Source: Gnetum montanum
Lineage: Eukaryota; Streptophyta; Gnetopsida; Gnetales; Gnetaceae
Direction: 5' to 3'
Length of the DNA: 64,000 bases
Assembly (NCBI GenBank): GCA_015680685.1
Contig: MNCI01014205.1
Location: forward strand, 839,660 to 903,659
Shown here: piece after piece, positions 19,400 through 30,599 of the stretch
Layout of the letters: each line of letters opens with the position of its first letter
Position numbering within the stretch: the stretch's first letter is position 1
The notes under the pieces: model-generated
The model's input: only the letters and a program-made list of their open reading frames with translations
What the model was told of the DNA's origin: nothing
Databases searched by the model: none
Translations under genes and position numbers: made by a program

Positions 19400-20345
19400 A
19401 CCACACGAATTTGAATCATTCTTCTTGTTGTCAACAATGACTTGTATCTTCATTTGGCAAGTCAAAATCATGATCATGGTCTTTTACAGTCATAGTCTTT
19501 GCTTATCTTAAATGATGGCCCCTTCTTCTTTCTCTTTTATGCCTCCTTTCTTGTCCTCTATCTTAATCATGATCTCTATGCCTATTTTGGATTTTTCCTA
19601 CGATTACCATTAGGATGTCTATCTTGGTTTTTGTTTAGGGCTCTATCACCTTGTTCACATTCATTCTCATCAAAGCTAGATGATGGAGAAGAAGAAGATG
19701 GGAAGCTAGGAGAACCATATCGACTTGATCTCCTTCCATAGTTCCCTTATGCTTCTACTTTTGGTCTACTAGTGAAAATCTCCTTGTTCTAGAACATTAC
19801 CCATCTCCCTTGGGATTGCTTGTAAAGGTTGATTGTATCCTTAGATGTTCCAAGTCCTCGATGTTAAAGAGAGAAGGACAAGAGGTAAACTAGTAATGGT
19901 GGAATCTCCTATACCAATGGTTTGTGTCATCTTTATTTGACTCAGATGTCATAGGTATGGTGTACTTGCCCTTGTTACTCATATCTAACTTCCATTTAAC
20001 ATTCTATCTAGTGTTGGACCTTCATTAATTGGTGGGATTTGGACATGTATTTGTTGATGCAAAAAGTAGGTGAAACATGGCTAATTCTAATGCTTAGAAG
20101 TACTTCTATGAGCATGGATGGAGTTGCTCTATCGAGTAGTAGCATAATGTTATCTTGTAAGTCCCTCCATCATATTCAATCATCTTAATAAAGATAAAGG
20201 TATAGTTATGAAGGTAAGGGTATAGATGGGTATAGGTGACTCTCACTTGATATGGTTGATTCAAGTCATCATCAATGTTTCTGTCATTTTCCATTATGAG
20301 ATTTCCATCTAGTGGTGGGTTGTTGGATTTGTGAGAAGCACACAT
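19400..20345 (-). pseudogene. Element G gag fragment
   Basis: The minus-strand start MCASHKSNNPPLDGN at 20345 aligns loosely with MSSSHRSDSPPKSDG of C. Further on (about 19740-19650) a Ser-rich linker reads RYGSPSFPSSSSPSSSFDENE, matching the Ser-rich linker of gag in C and D. A basic stretch NRRKNPK follows. Many stops are present. Gag would form the particle. 19208-19400 holds nothing recognisable. Confidence 0.5.
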
Positions 20346-20461
20346 GATTAAGTTAATGTTTGTATGACTTTAATAAATGTTAAATATTTTAAAATATAAA
20401 TTATTAAAATGTTAACAATGCTTGTATATAATACTAACTAACTAAACTAAACTACTAGAAC

Positions 20462-20482
20462 CATCTTAGCAATAATGCTAAA
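20462..20482 (-). other. Element G primer-binding site (degenerate)
   Basis: The minus strand directly after the LTR reads TTTAGCATTATTGCTAAGATG. This keeps the spacing and several bases of the tRNA-Asp type PBS seen in C (TTAACACCGTTGCCAGGGAC). It is strongly decayed. Confidence 0.4.
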
Positions 20483-20796
20483 TGATAAGCGATGAGTATG
20501 CCCAACACTTCACCATACAATCTACAAGCATCATGATAAACTATGTCATAATCCATGGATGGACTAGCATTAGCATGTAGTTTCATTAGAAGATTGTAGG
20601 TTGTTATCTTCCCACCTAGATTAGTGATGACCCTAATGTTTGTATGGTTATCCTAGATGAGGTGTATGACAACTAATGTTGTAGTAGCCAAGACTATGCT
20701 AAGCAAAAACATAAGAAATTATATAGAGTAACTAATTATCTAAAAGATGAATTAAATCCTAAGCTAGCTTCATAGTGATGAGTGTCAAATCCCAAA
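20483..20796 (-). repeat. Element G 5' LTR, 3' part
   Basis: Plus-strand reading TGATAAGCGATGAGTATGCCC, then CACCATACAATCTACAAGC, TTGTTATCTTCCCACC and GTTTGTATGGTTA match the end portion of the minus-strand LTRs. Similarity stops near 20796 and resumes at about 22110. Confidence 0.6.
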
Positions 20797-22109
20797 TTTG
20801 TTGTCAGATCTTAGATGTTGGAGGTAAGTAGAAGTATGAATTTGATGTATCTTCAAAGTTCCAACATATCATTGATCATTGCTAGAATCTACAAGAATTA
20901 ATAAGTCTTCAATTCTTCATTTTTCAGGTAATATCACTAGACATAGCTTCACTTGGTAACAATTGATATGATATTGTTTTGTATCACTCATTCAATATAA
21001 TTATATTTTCATTGCTTGAAGTTGCTAGAGTATTGATAAACATGAAAAGCCTTTAGAATTTTTTGCACATATCATTGGAGGTTGTGGTTGAGCAATTCAA
21101 ATTGATTGGTAGAGAATTTTGATTTTGAAATGCTGATTTGAGTGAAATTTGCTTTGTTTTGCCTTGAATTTGATTTGAACTTTCACATCTTGGATTGTCA
21201 AACATAGATGCAATGAAGAATGAATGATTTGATGCAAATTTGAGACAAAAGGAGTGAAATGAAGAAAGAACATGAACTTTGACATGAAAAGACAACTTGA
21301 CAATCTTGAAAATTCTCGATGATACATCATTTTATCAAAGATATGATGCTAAATGACTTCTAGTCTTTATATAATAGTTTAGAAATGACTTGAAAGGGTT
21401 GAAAGCTTTATGCATCTAATGAAAATAAATCAAAATGATAATCAAAGCATCAAAATTGACTTGAAATGAAATGAAATGAGATCAAACATGATTATTCTTC
21501 TCATCTTCCTTTGAAATCTTGATTTCTTGAATAATCTTTAAATCTTTGAGCCTTTTGTGAAATGTATGAAAATGTGAGAGAATTGAGAATTGTGAGATTG
21601 TAAAATTATTATGAAAGGAATTACAAAATGAATGTGAGAAATTTTTTAGTTATACTTGATATGAAGTGCTTATGAAGATGAAAAACTTTAAAGCTTTATA
21701 AAACATGAATGGAGGGTTATATATATGAGAATGCTTGAGAATTCATTAAACTTTATTGCTTGAAAATTTGATCTTCTTCAGAAATTTCAGTTCTTACAAT
21801 GGAAAAATTATCAAATGATTGATGGAGGAGTATGAAAGAAGGAAAACAAAATAACACCTCTCATGGCTAGAAAATCAACACTTCTTCAACTACTCCTTGA
21901 CTTTCCTCACTTGCTCTCTTGATTTGATTTTGAGGCTCTTGACCTCTATTTATATATAGTAGGGGAGAGAGGCTTGACCTCTTCTTCATGTAAATATTAT
22001 CCCTTTCTTTATGAAATATGCTACCTAAACTTTAATTTTTCTAACTTTTCTTTGGAAAACAACTATGGTTTCTAAACTTTTATGCATAGAACATGAATTA
22101 GGCAACAAA
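20797..22109. mobile_element. 1.3 kb AT-rich insertion splitting LTR G; possible TIR element
   Basis: Sequence between the two LTR halves has no match to the LTR family. It begins TTTGTTGTC and ends GGCAACAAA, an inverted repeat with eight of nine matches. No clear target-site duplication is visible and there is no coding capacity. The inside is rich in TTGATTTGATG and GAAATGAAATG phrases. It may be a non-autonomous DNA transposon or simply diverged filler. Confidence 0.3.
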
Positions 22110-22420
22110 GACAAAATTAGGCATTGAGCCAAAACTTAACATTGGAATTGTGTATTCACTGCTATAATTACTAAGCGTTATGCTATTGGGTGTACCAAAC
22201 AAACTACTATAGAGATTACCAAACAAACACATATTCATGCTTAAGATTGAATCATACTTATTTTGGTAAGTATTTATAATGCAAGAGAAACATAAATCAT
22301 TATAAACTACAAATTCAACATAAGTCAAAGTAATACAATGGATAAGAATCAATCTCCATCTTATTACTGATCATAAAATATGTTCAAATACATTTTAGTT
22401 AAATAAGAGTCCATGCACCT
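22110..22420 (-). repeat. Element G 5' LTR, 5' part
   Basis: Matches the family at ATTACTAAGCGTTATGC, GATTACCAAACA, CATATTCATGC and the cattCATACTTATTT region, followed by the sequence around ATATGTTCAAATACA (compare GTGCTCAAGTACA in others). U3 is missing; similarity fades near 22420. Confidence 0.5.
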
Positions 22421-23311
22421 GTTTCAAATTGATGATGTAGGAAGTCCTTGAATGAGAAAATAAATTGCCAAAGTTGTACTACCTGCCCAACAAACAATGC
22501 CATCAAAACAACACAGAAACGAGAAAATAAATTACCAGTCTCCCTGCCTACTGACGAAAACAGTGCCATAAATACTACACATGGATCGTATTTACAAGGT
22601 GAGTTAGATGGGTGGGGGGTGGGGCGGGGGGGGCGGTGTCGGACCCCGAAAAGGTGAGTTAGATAAGACAAAATATCAATTGCAACATCGCAGTTAATAA
22701 GGTGTGATATTTTGTTGTTCAGCGGCTGTCCTGCACCACCACAAGTTTCCAGCAGACCAAGTCCAGCGAATTGTTAATGCAAAACCATTATTCATCTTCA
22801 AATCCAACAAAACACGATTCGTTGATCAATACAATACGCCCACAAATTGTGTTCGAACTTTGAAGCAGTCCTTTCGCCCAAATTGCCAATCAGAGACAAA
22901 TACCAAGCACGCATGGTTGACCGTATCTCTGTATTGAGGCATAGATGGTAAAGGTTATCTTAAACAAGAATTATTTAATGTTTTTTTATTTCATTTTGTC
23001 ATCAGGTTCATGACTTTCTTGACTCACGTTCGTTGATCAACTCTGGACGTTGGAATCTCATACCGGCACCCAATTTATACCAAAAGACCGCAGAAGCAGT
23101 CGTTGAAAAGCACCCCTTTTTGACATCTTCCACGCCATTGATCTCTGCTTTCATTTCATCTCCGTTTCTGCCATGAATGACAATCTGCCTGTTTGCAGAT
23201 TTGGAGATAAAAACCAGAAACAGCAGCCTTGTCATTTGCGTATTTTCTTAGTTCAGTTTCAGGAATAAAATCTTCAGTTTCTTTGTGGGTGGATGCTAAA
23301 AGAGGAGGACG
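22421..23311. other. Upstream region of the kinase gene
   Basis: Non-repetitive, less AT-rich DNA. It holds two diverged copies of a roughly 60-75 base unit starting GAGAAAATAAATTRCCA (22456 and 22521), a G-run cluster (22610-22633) and the 5' leader of the kinase. No clear TATA box decides the transcription start; ATTATTTAATG near 22970 is only a candidate. Confidence 0.45.
22596..22664 (+). repeat. G-quadruplex-type run between 14-base direct repeats
   Basis: AAGGTGAGTTAGAT occurs at 22596-22609 and 22651-22664. Between them 22610-22633 has four G runs of 3, 6, 4 and 8 separated by single bases, then CGGTGTCGGACCCCGAAA. It lies about 680 bases before the kinase start codon. The repeats may be a slippage product or an insertion duplication. 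Confidence 0.6.
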
Positions 23312-24757
23312 ATGATGATGAGGTCATGTTCTGTGATAGCATCTCTGTGTTCGATGGTGATTCTTCTTTCTGTTCTAACGGTTGCCCTCAAATTCAAACT
23401 GAAAAGGCGACAATACCTGCTGATATTATCTGTGCTTGTCGTTGCAAAAGTTGTCATCATAGCTTTCATCGTTGTGAAATGCAGGGAAGAGTGCAGAAGA
23501 AGAAGAAGAAATTTAGAGAACAGCAGCCCTGAACCAGGCAGCATCAGTTTCGGTTACAGTTACCTGCACAAAACTGCAGGAACTCCCAGAAAATTCTCCT
23601 ACAGGGAAATCCAGGCTGCAACTGCGGATTTTGGGTCGCTGGTGGGACAAGGAGGCTCCGCAACTGTTTACAAAGGAATCCTGGAAGATGCCACGGAAGT
23701 GGCAGTGAAGGTTCTGGGCGCAGATTACGGTCTCAAGGAATTCAGATCCGAAGTTGCCGCCATTGGAGCAGTGCAGCATAGAAATCTGGTAAGGCTGATC
23801 GGTTTCTGCGTTCATGGATCCTACAAAATCCTTGTTTATGAATTCGTTCCCAATGGATCCCTGGAAAGCTGGATTTTCAGGCCCAGGAATTCAGTGAGAG
23901 CAAATAATCATATCAGTAGCAGTAATTGCAATAACAGTAGTAGTGATTCTAGGGTTCTGGGCTGGTCCCAGAGATTCAGCGTGGCAATCAATGTTGCCAA
24001 GGCTCTGGCTTACCTGCACCATGATTGCAGGTCTAAGATTCTTCATCTGGATGTGAAGCCCGAGAATGTTTTGATCGATAACAGCTTTGAGGCCAAGCTC
24101 ACGGATTTTGGTCTGTCCAAGCTCATGTGCGTGGATGAAAGCAGAATTGTTACCACCATTAGAGGCACAAAAGGGTATTTGGCCCCGGAATGGCTTCTGG
24201 AAAATGGGATTTCAGAGAAGTGTGATGTTTACAGTTTTGGAATGTTGATGCTTGAGATTGTCGGTGGTCGCAGAAATGTAGGTAACAGCACAGACAATAA
24301 TAATAATGGTGGTCCTGGATCTTCTGGAATCAGGTGTGGTTATTTTCCCAAGATTGTGAGGGAGAAAGTGAGGCAGGGAAAACTGATGGAACTTGTTGAT
24401 GAGAGAATATCCAGAGAGAGTGTGGATGGAGAGCAGCTCAGAAGAATGGTGATGGTTTCACTGTGGTGTATTCAGGCGAGATCCAGAATGAGACCCACCA
24501 TGAAATCTGTGGTGGATATGCTTGAGGGCATATGTGAAGTTAAAGAGCCACCTGAGTCTCAGATGCTGGTTCTTGATGTTCTTCGTTTGGATTTGGAAGA
24601 GCAGCAACAGCAGCAGCATCAGAGGCAGCCAAATCTTCAGGTTATCAATGTCGATTCCCCAGCTCCAACCTCTGCTGCAGTTCTTCCTCCTGCTGCTGCT
24701 GCACCTTCTTTAGGTCTGAGTTGCAACTACTCCATGTCAGCTGTGTATCCTAGATGA
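23312..24757 (+). CDS. Receptor-like protein kinase, At5g20050-like, single exon
   Basis: This is an intact 481-residue frame. It has two N-terminal hydrophobic segments (about 8-27 and 35-56), a basic CRRRRR stop-transfer (61-66) and no real ectodomain. The kinase domain spans about 105-410: Gly loop GQGGSATVYKG (112-122), Lys133 in VAVKVL, Glu147, catalytic loop HLDVKPEN (245-252), DFG (265-267) and APEW (291-294). The catalytic Asp is present, but Arg is replaced by Leu, so it is a non-RD kinase. GYSYLHKTAGTPRKF, VAKALAYLHHDCRSKILHLD and the length match Arabidopsis At5g20050 from memory. A Gln run (431-435) and an Ala/Pro tail follow the kinase. The Met at 23312 comes before both membrane segments. 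It probably signals by Ser/Thr phosphorylation at a membrane; the ligand is unknown. Confidence 0.93.
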   Translation: MMMRSCSVIASLCSMVILLSVLTVALKFKLKRRQYLLILSVLVVAKVVIIAFIVVKCREECRRRRRNLENSSPEPGSISFGYSYLHKTAGTPRKFSYREIQAATADFGSLVGQGGSATVYKGILEDATEVAVKVLGADYGLKEFRSEVAAIGAVQHRNLVRLIGFCVHGSYKILVYEFVPNGSLESWIFRPRNSVRANNHISSSNCNNSSSDSRVLGWSQRFSVAINVAKALAYLHHDCRSKILHLDVKPENVLIDNSFEAKLTDFGLSKLMCVDESRIVTTIRGTKGYLAPEWLLENGISEKCDVYSFGMLMLEIVGGRRNVGNSTDNNNNGGPGSSGIRCGYFPKIVREKVRQGKLMELVDERISRESVDGEQLRRMVMVSLWCIQARSRMRPTMKSVVDMLEGICEVKEPPESQMLVLDVLRLDLEEQQQQQHQRQPNLQVINVDSPAPTSAAVLPPAAAAPSLGLSCNYSMSAVYPR

Positions 24758-24805
24758 AATTCGTTTACCTGAAATTTGAATGAAATTCGTTGACCTGAAA
24801 TTTGT
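24754..24805 (+). repeat. 26-base tandem duplication across the stop codon
   Basis: ATGAAATTCGTTTACCTGAAATTTGA (24754-24779) is repeated at 24780-24805 with few changes. The first unit overlaps the TGA stop (24755-24757). It does not alter the protein end as read here. Confidence 0.8.
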
Positions 24806-25293
24806 TTATTCAAAGGAATTCATCCACAAAAAAGTCTGTAAGATGATGCCAAGTATCCCTAATCATGACCTAATCTTTACTGACAAGGTTTTTGGTTCAC
24901 CAAATCTGCATTCTGTTTGTTTGGGAGATCAAGAAATTGAGGTTTTCTTACGAGGAAAACAAATTTTAGTGCCTGTCACTTTATTCGTTTATTATTTTGA
25001 GATGGAACGTCGTGTAAATTCATCATTTTATTGGTTACCAGAGCTTCATAGCCATCGTCTTTCCTCTCGTTGAATTGCACGGTATGCCTATTTTAGTGTG
25101 TGTTTTTTTTAAGGCAATGTAATTTGAGGTTGGTAGCACAACTACTACTTACAAATGAAAAGGTTTTCACCACTAGGCTACTCCACTAGTATTATGTAAA
25201 AGGTCATATCACAAGGTTATTCCACTCAACCATTACCTACAAATGAAAAGGGTCATACCACAAGGCTACTCCATTACTACCATGAAAAAGGTG
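24806..25293. other. Downstream region of the kinase gene
   Basis: Likely 3' untranslated region and spacer. A 97-residue open frame (24780-25073) begins inside the tandem duplication and has no recognised domain, so it is not called. At 25152-25290 two to three diverged copies of a 45-50 base unit (ACAAATGAAAAGG...ACYACWAGGCTACTCCA) stand before LTR C. Confidence 0.5.
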
Positions 25294-26124
25294 CCATACA
25301 AATTACAAGCGTTCATGTGCAATTCGGTCGAATTCCATAGACCTTAAGTTCCTAAGTACGTTGGTTCTAGAAAGTGAAATATAATTGTGACGATCGTTGT
25401 CTTTGCAACATGTGTGAAGTGTAATTGTATGGTTAAGTGTAATTGGGGTACATAATTTTTATTATTTTATATTTTATTCGCCTACGATTGATAACGAGTT
25501 GAAACTCAATTTATTAACCAATTTAACTAATCTTATTGCTAATTAATAACTAACTATTTTAACATAAGCATCCGATCTCACTTTTTGTACACATCTTAAA
25601 CGCATAGAACATTGTTGGGTTACCAAGCGTTAAGCGTTATTAGGATTACCAAGCACTGTATGTTATGCTCAAAGCGATCATACTTATGTGTTTAATCTAT
25701 TTAGCTTAATTAGTTAATTAGTTAAAGTATTACTTATCTTAATTAATTAGGTAATTAACGAAAACAGTAAATGTAGAAGTAAATCATTAATCTATTTCAA
25801 GTGTTGCAAGGTTTGATCAAAAGGGTCATCTTTATTGCCATTCACATTGGTGTGCTCAAGTACATTAGTGCTTGAACAAGGATCTGTACACTTTTTGACT
25901 TCTCCTGCAAGTACCCAGAAAAATATTGTAACTTTCAAAAGACAAAACTACAAGAGCTCTACTACAACTATGACAAAACTTTTCATAAACATGGTGGATA
26001 AGCATGTATTTATAGACTTTATTATGGAGTTGCATCGACGGGGCCTCATAAACACAACAAACGTTATGTCGATAAATGCTACGTTGATGGGAGCTTGTTG
26101 ATGTGACACTTTGATGCTTCATCA
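25294..26124 (-). repeat. Element C 3' LTR
   Basis: On the minus strand it starts TGATGAAGCATC at 26124 after the PPT and ends near 25294 at GTATGG. The last 30-odd bases of the family LTR (GTAGGGGTACC...TCATCA) are missing. U3 has class I repeats (gcatcgacggggcc, about 26034-26046). The TATA complement TATTTATA lies near 26010. R/U5 motifs are present. Confidence 0.85.
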
Positions 26125-26135
26125 TACCCCCACGA
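26125..26135 (-). other. Element C polypurine tract
   Basis: TACCCCCACGA on the plus strand (sense TCGTGGGGGTA) directly abuts the LTR start. Confidence 0.75.
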
Positions 26136-26351
26136 CTAAATGAAAACTTGTCCTTGAGTTCCTTTACAAAATTGAAAAGGTATGAGATTATTGATTGACT
26201 CTTGACATAACAAACTGATGTAACAAAATTGACAATAAAACTGAGTTCCCGAGTATACAAATTAACATCATTACAAAAATTTGTGGTGTTCATGACATAA
26301 AATTGAACACTATGACATGACTACTCAAACTGGACAACACATCCTTTAATG

Positions 26352-28623
26352 GCATGAAGATGATTGAGAAGATCAAATAGTCCTAGGCAGTGGAGGCTCT
26401 TGAGGTTCTAAAGGACCTTTGCCAGCTTTGAATGCACGTGATGGCTGTCCTATTGTAGCTACTACCTCCGATGGAAGGTGAAAGACATCTAGTAATGCCT
26501 TCATCTTCTCCTCCTTACTCTGAGGATTATTCACATTCCACACAACATCACCAATGTAAACTAGAATGGGGATATCCCATGGGTAGGACATTACTAGGAA
26601 TAGCTCCTTAACGTTGATGAACCAAGTAGCGAATTATTTACGTTCAACATCGAACGCCTTGATTGCATTTTGAAGCTCATGGTAGTCATTCATTCTTTTG
26701 GTCAAGCTCTTGGTATATTTGCCCTTGAGAACCTCGAGTTTAGCGTTTTCCTTTGCAAGCTTTTGCTTGGTGTCCTTATGGTGCTTGAACTCAACCTCGT
26801 ACAACAAGTACAAGCTGGCCACCTACTTTTTCAATTCTGATTGCAGCCATCCAGCAATCAACATAGCCAAGTTTGTGTGTCAAAGATTGAAAAACTCCAT
26901 ATATTCGATCATCTCCTCTATCTGCAGCTCCTTCAGGTGAATTTTTTCCCATCATTTACGTCCTTGTTGGAGTTGCTGGAGGGTCTCGTTCACCTTTACC
27001 TTTGCCACTTGGATGTGTTTCTCATTTATTTTTTTCTGTAGGCTAACCTAGTCTTTGTAGTGGTCTTTGACTCTCAAATTTGAGAGCCTCTGATTTCCAA
27101 GCAACTACCTCTATTGGAGTCTTTTGGTGAAGGGAATAGACCTCCTTTATGGAGAGGTTTCTATTTTTAGTTGCTAATCTTCTTAACTCTATATTTACTC
27201 TAGCTAGTTGCTCCTACTAGTAATGGATAAAATTAGTCAACTGTTGTCAATAACCACCTCTGCTTCGGTCTCTTGCCCTTGATGCTCCTTCACCAGTACT
27301 GTTGCCCCTTCGCCCTCCTCCAAGCACACCAAAAAGGTTGTGGTGTTCTCAAAGATTTTTGAATTGCTGTTGTTCTGAGAGAGATACCATTGCCTCTCTT
27401 GTGCTAGGATTCAACATCACGGATAACTACATTTGTTGGGTAGAGAAAATGCATCCACCTTCTCCATCAGGTTAACTATTTGGACCACCTCATTCAGGTG
27501 ACTCATCACGAGTCGGTACACAGATGGATCTTGACCAATGATGCTTGCTTGTTACTCTTGCTCACTCGAGCCATTCTTCAAACTTGTGCCACCTTTGGGA
27601 TGTTGCAACAATGTTTGACACTATTTTCTAAGTGGTAGGTGAAGGTGGTGGCTACTGCTCCTCTTCTTGGATTGTTATTGCAGAACTTTTATCCTTCATC
27701 ATCTCTACCTAATTAGTAATCATAGAGCGTCAGACAACATCATTAATGTAGCAGACTATTCCTTCCCTTTGACATGGTTTTCTGATGAGCCATGGGAAGG
27801 GGAGTGCCTTCTTTCCATATTCATTCTCCTTGAACCACTTCTCTATCTTCAGATAGGTTAGCTATGGAAGGTTGACTGGGAATCTTCCACTCAAAGTGGC
27901 ACATATACGAGCAGAAAAGAAGTGATCTTGCTAGGCCTTACCATGGGATTTAGGTGATAGGCCACAATCTTGTAATGGATTTTTTCTATTGGTGTGAATG
28001 CATTGTACTCCTTATGATTGATACCATAGCACTGCTAAACCCATTCCTTTTTTATTCTAGGATTTTCCTACATCGGAATCTCGGTGAAATTCACCCTAAG
28101 TTTCAGGCAACCCAAGTGCCTTTGTAATGGCTTGCATCAAGTAAGACATTGAAATGTCCTTGATCTTGACTGTTGAACCAACCTACCTATTGTTCCAAAA
28201 TAGGAATGTCACTCCCATATACCACTCTTTGTTGGAAGTGATAATTGCCCACATGGAAGAGGTCTTTAGTTGGTCCTATACCTCTTTAGATGCTTACTCC
28301 AAGAAAGAGCCAAATTTCAGCAATTGGAACACCATCTTTTGGACCTTCCTTGATATGATTTGGTTCAGGCAAGCTTCCATCAAGATCACCTCAAGGTTCA
28401 CTTGTTGAGCTAGTGCCTCATCCCAATGGGAATGTTCTGTTGCTACCAGCTATTCACGAATTTGATGAATAGACTCCACTTTGGTGTCTTCCCTAAGAGG
28501 TCCTATGGCATGGGTTGCGATTAGTCCTTCCTAGGCTAGTTCATGGCCTCTTCCCATTTTTGGCTATGTTTTCCTTGATTGAGACAATCCTCCTTCCTAT
28601 GTGTGTTTGCCTTTTGGTGCCAT
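26352..28623 (-). pseudogene. Element C ORF3
   Basis: Minus-strand start MAPKGKHT at 28623. The N-domain reads SRKVQKMVFQLLKFGSFLE, NKEWYMGVTFLFWNN and SMSYLMQAITKALGLPET; the block ALPFPWLIRKPCQREG is near 27790. The coiled coil contains ELQNAIKAFDVERK and SLYLLYEVEFKHHKDTKQKL (26822-26634 region). A conserved C-terminal block, open at 26591-26373, reads MSYPWDIPILVYIGD and KMKALLDVFHLPSEVVATIG, followed by EPQEPPLPRTI. It aligns with A, A2 and D throughout. Stops and frameshifts interrupt it. It is preceded by a TATA-bearing block at 28927-29010. Confidence 0.6.
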
Positions 28624-28926
28624 TTGTGGTCACAACACATCCGTGGATTAGTGTTACTGAAGCTCATTGAAAAGCTTTAACTCTCGTAATTTGGTGTTTT
28701 AATGATGATTACTTAGTTAAACCTTTGTGGAAGTTAGAAAAATGTCGAGAAATTTTTTGTCAAAATAGCACATTTGTGGTCCCCACAACTAAGAGCTTAT
28801 CTTCGAGAGCTACAAGGTCGAAGAATGGAGTGATTTGGACAAACAGTTAGGAAGTTATGGGCTCTGAAAATATCAAAAACTCCTTGGCGTTTGTGAGTAA
28901 ATGTGAAAATTTCTAAGGAGAGTCGC

Positions 28927-29016
28927 ACATATATATAATATTTTTGTATTGCATCAAATGGGCATGTGTATATGGGGCCTTGTATACACATGGGCTTTGT
29001 CGATGGGGTCCGTAAA
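28927..29016 (-). promoter_or_regulatory. Element C internal promoter-like block before ORF3
   Basis: The plus strand reads CATATATATAATAT (28927-28940, a TATA complement). Upstream on the sense strand are class I motifs: gcatcaaatgggc, tatggggcc, and ttgtcgatggggtccg (to 29012). They resemble the U3 of this element's LTRs (gcgtcaatggggcctc at 37684). It stands about 300 bases before the ORF3 start. Confidence 0.5.
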
Positions 29017-29807
29017 CAAAATTTTCAAACTTGAATATTTTGAAAAATACAAAATATTTTTGAATGAATTTAGGGTCCATGGAGTTCCAAAAAAGCCAAG
29101 AATATGATGAAATCATTGAAGAGGATCTTTGGAAGCTCAAAAATTCAAAAATTTGATGGAGAATGTGTGAATTGAAGAAAATACTTAAAGAAGCACATGG
29201 TTGGATGTAGAAGATGGGTGTACAAAAGATTTTGATTGTAATAATGTCTAAGGATAAGGTCCTTAATAAACCTAGCCAAAATATATGCAATTGGATCCTT
29301 TCCATAGCAAGCACATGCCTTGTTTGCCCTTGCATAACCTCAACCCAAGGAGTCCGTGGGCCCCATAGGTGTGAAAGTTAAGGACCAAAACTTAAAATAT
29401 TTTAGCAAAGAATTGAAGTACATCAGGCAAGGATACTGAACAAAAACATGAACACCAATAGTGAGGTGAGTTATGGGAAACATGGATGGATGATGGAGAA
29501 GGTCGAATGGAGTTCCAAATTGAGATCATAAGAAGTCCCTTATGAATTTGTGATCAAATGACCTGAGAAGATCCATCCTTAATCCATACCAAAACCAATT
29601 GCTTTCAGTGACTTCATATCACCACTTCAAGATTGATCCATCCCCCTAAGACACAAGAGTGCTTTTACAAAATAACCATCTTTTCTTAAAGAGAAGAAAA
29701 GAGAAGCAAGAAGTAAGAGAGGGCCTTAGTTAGAGGGGATTTTCAAGCATGAGCAACATGTCTTTCTAGTCCTATAACTAGTGCTTGTAGCCTATTTATT
29801 TGTCTAA

Positions 29808-29924
29808 GGGGTGTGCTTTGAATTCTCATCATGTTTTTTTTCTTTTATTTTGTTTTTATTTTTTGTTTGTTTTTTTTCTTATTATTATTATTTTTTGAAA
29901 TTTTTGGATGGGAACCACACCATG
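29808..29924 (-). repeat. Foldback element, copy C
   Basis: On the sense strand CATGGTGTGG-TTCCCATC faces GATGAGAA-TTCAAAG-CACACCCC. The inner stem (29823-29830 with 29907-29914) has one C-A mismatch and seven pairs; the outer stem is perfect. The loop of about 75 bases is A/T-rich. Confidence 0.65.
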
Positions 29925-30599
29925 AAAATACTTATTTAACTTCTTGTTTATGGTCAACACAAAATGGCAAGAAATCCATGAAAACACTCATGCACCCAAG
30001 TAAGTAGAAAAGTACAAAGAGTATTGAATCCCCTTGAAGTCATACCCTATGCCAACCTTTGAATCCTTTCTAATTCTAAAAACTACCAAGGTCACAAATT
30101 TATTAAAGGTTTATTTAATGAAAGGGATCTCATATTTCCAAGATGAAGAAAACCATGGATTTTTGTGGATGGGTGGATGTCATGGACTCATTGCCTATTC
30201 CATGAAAAAGAAACCATGTCTTAGCCATCGGTACAAAAATTCAAAAAAAAAAAATAGAAACTAGACATTAGCAAATAGAAATATTAAGTACAAATCACCA
30301 TTAGCAACAACTACAACACCACATTATCACCATTAGCACAAAACATGTTTATTAATAGAAATTAGAAAATCATACTAAAATAAAGTAAAATATATAGGAA
30401 ATTGTAAAATATTCAAGAAAGATTTAAATGTACTAACAATGATGTAAAATAAAAAATGGTGTAGAATAGGAAAAAGTTTTTTAAAAAATGTATAAAATAA
30501 ATAATTTGCAAAAAAAATAAAAATGTGTAAAATAAAAAATAGAAAAACTGAGGAGCCACATATATGGTTTGCATGGATGACCATCTCCTCCACGATTGA

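Larger units (their letters stand above)
19208..22420 (-). mobile_element. Element G: 5' end of an old gypsy element
   Basis: On the minus strand the order is LTR (split: 22420-22110 and 20796-20483), PBS (20482-20462), gag start at 20345 and broken gag to about 19400. It is then interrupted by element B. Only the 5' third exists in the window. It is the most diverged copy here. Its LTR end lies 0.9 kb upstream of the kinase gene. Confidence 0.65.

Noticed and set aside
24780-25073. 97-codon open frame after the kinase
   Set aside because: It starts inside a tandem duplication of the stop region, has no domain or homologue that I recognise, and lies in the likely 3' UTR.
25160-25200. Box A-like TAGCCTAGTGGTGA (minus strand) in the repeats before LTR C
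   Set aside because: Box B position has only a poor match; the unit is better described as a local tandem repeat.
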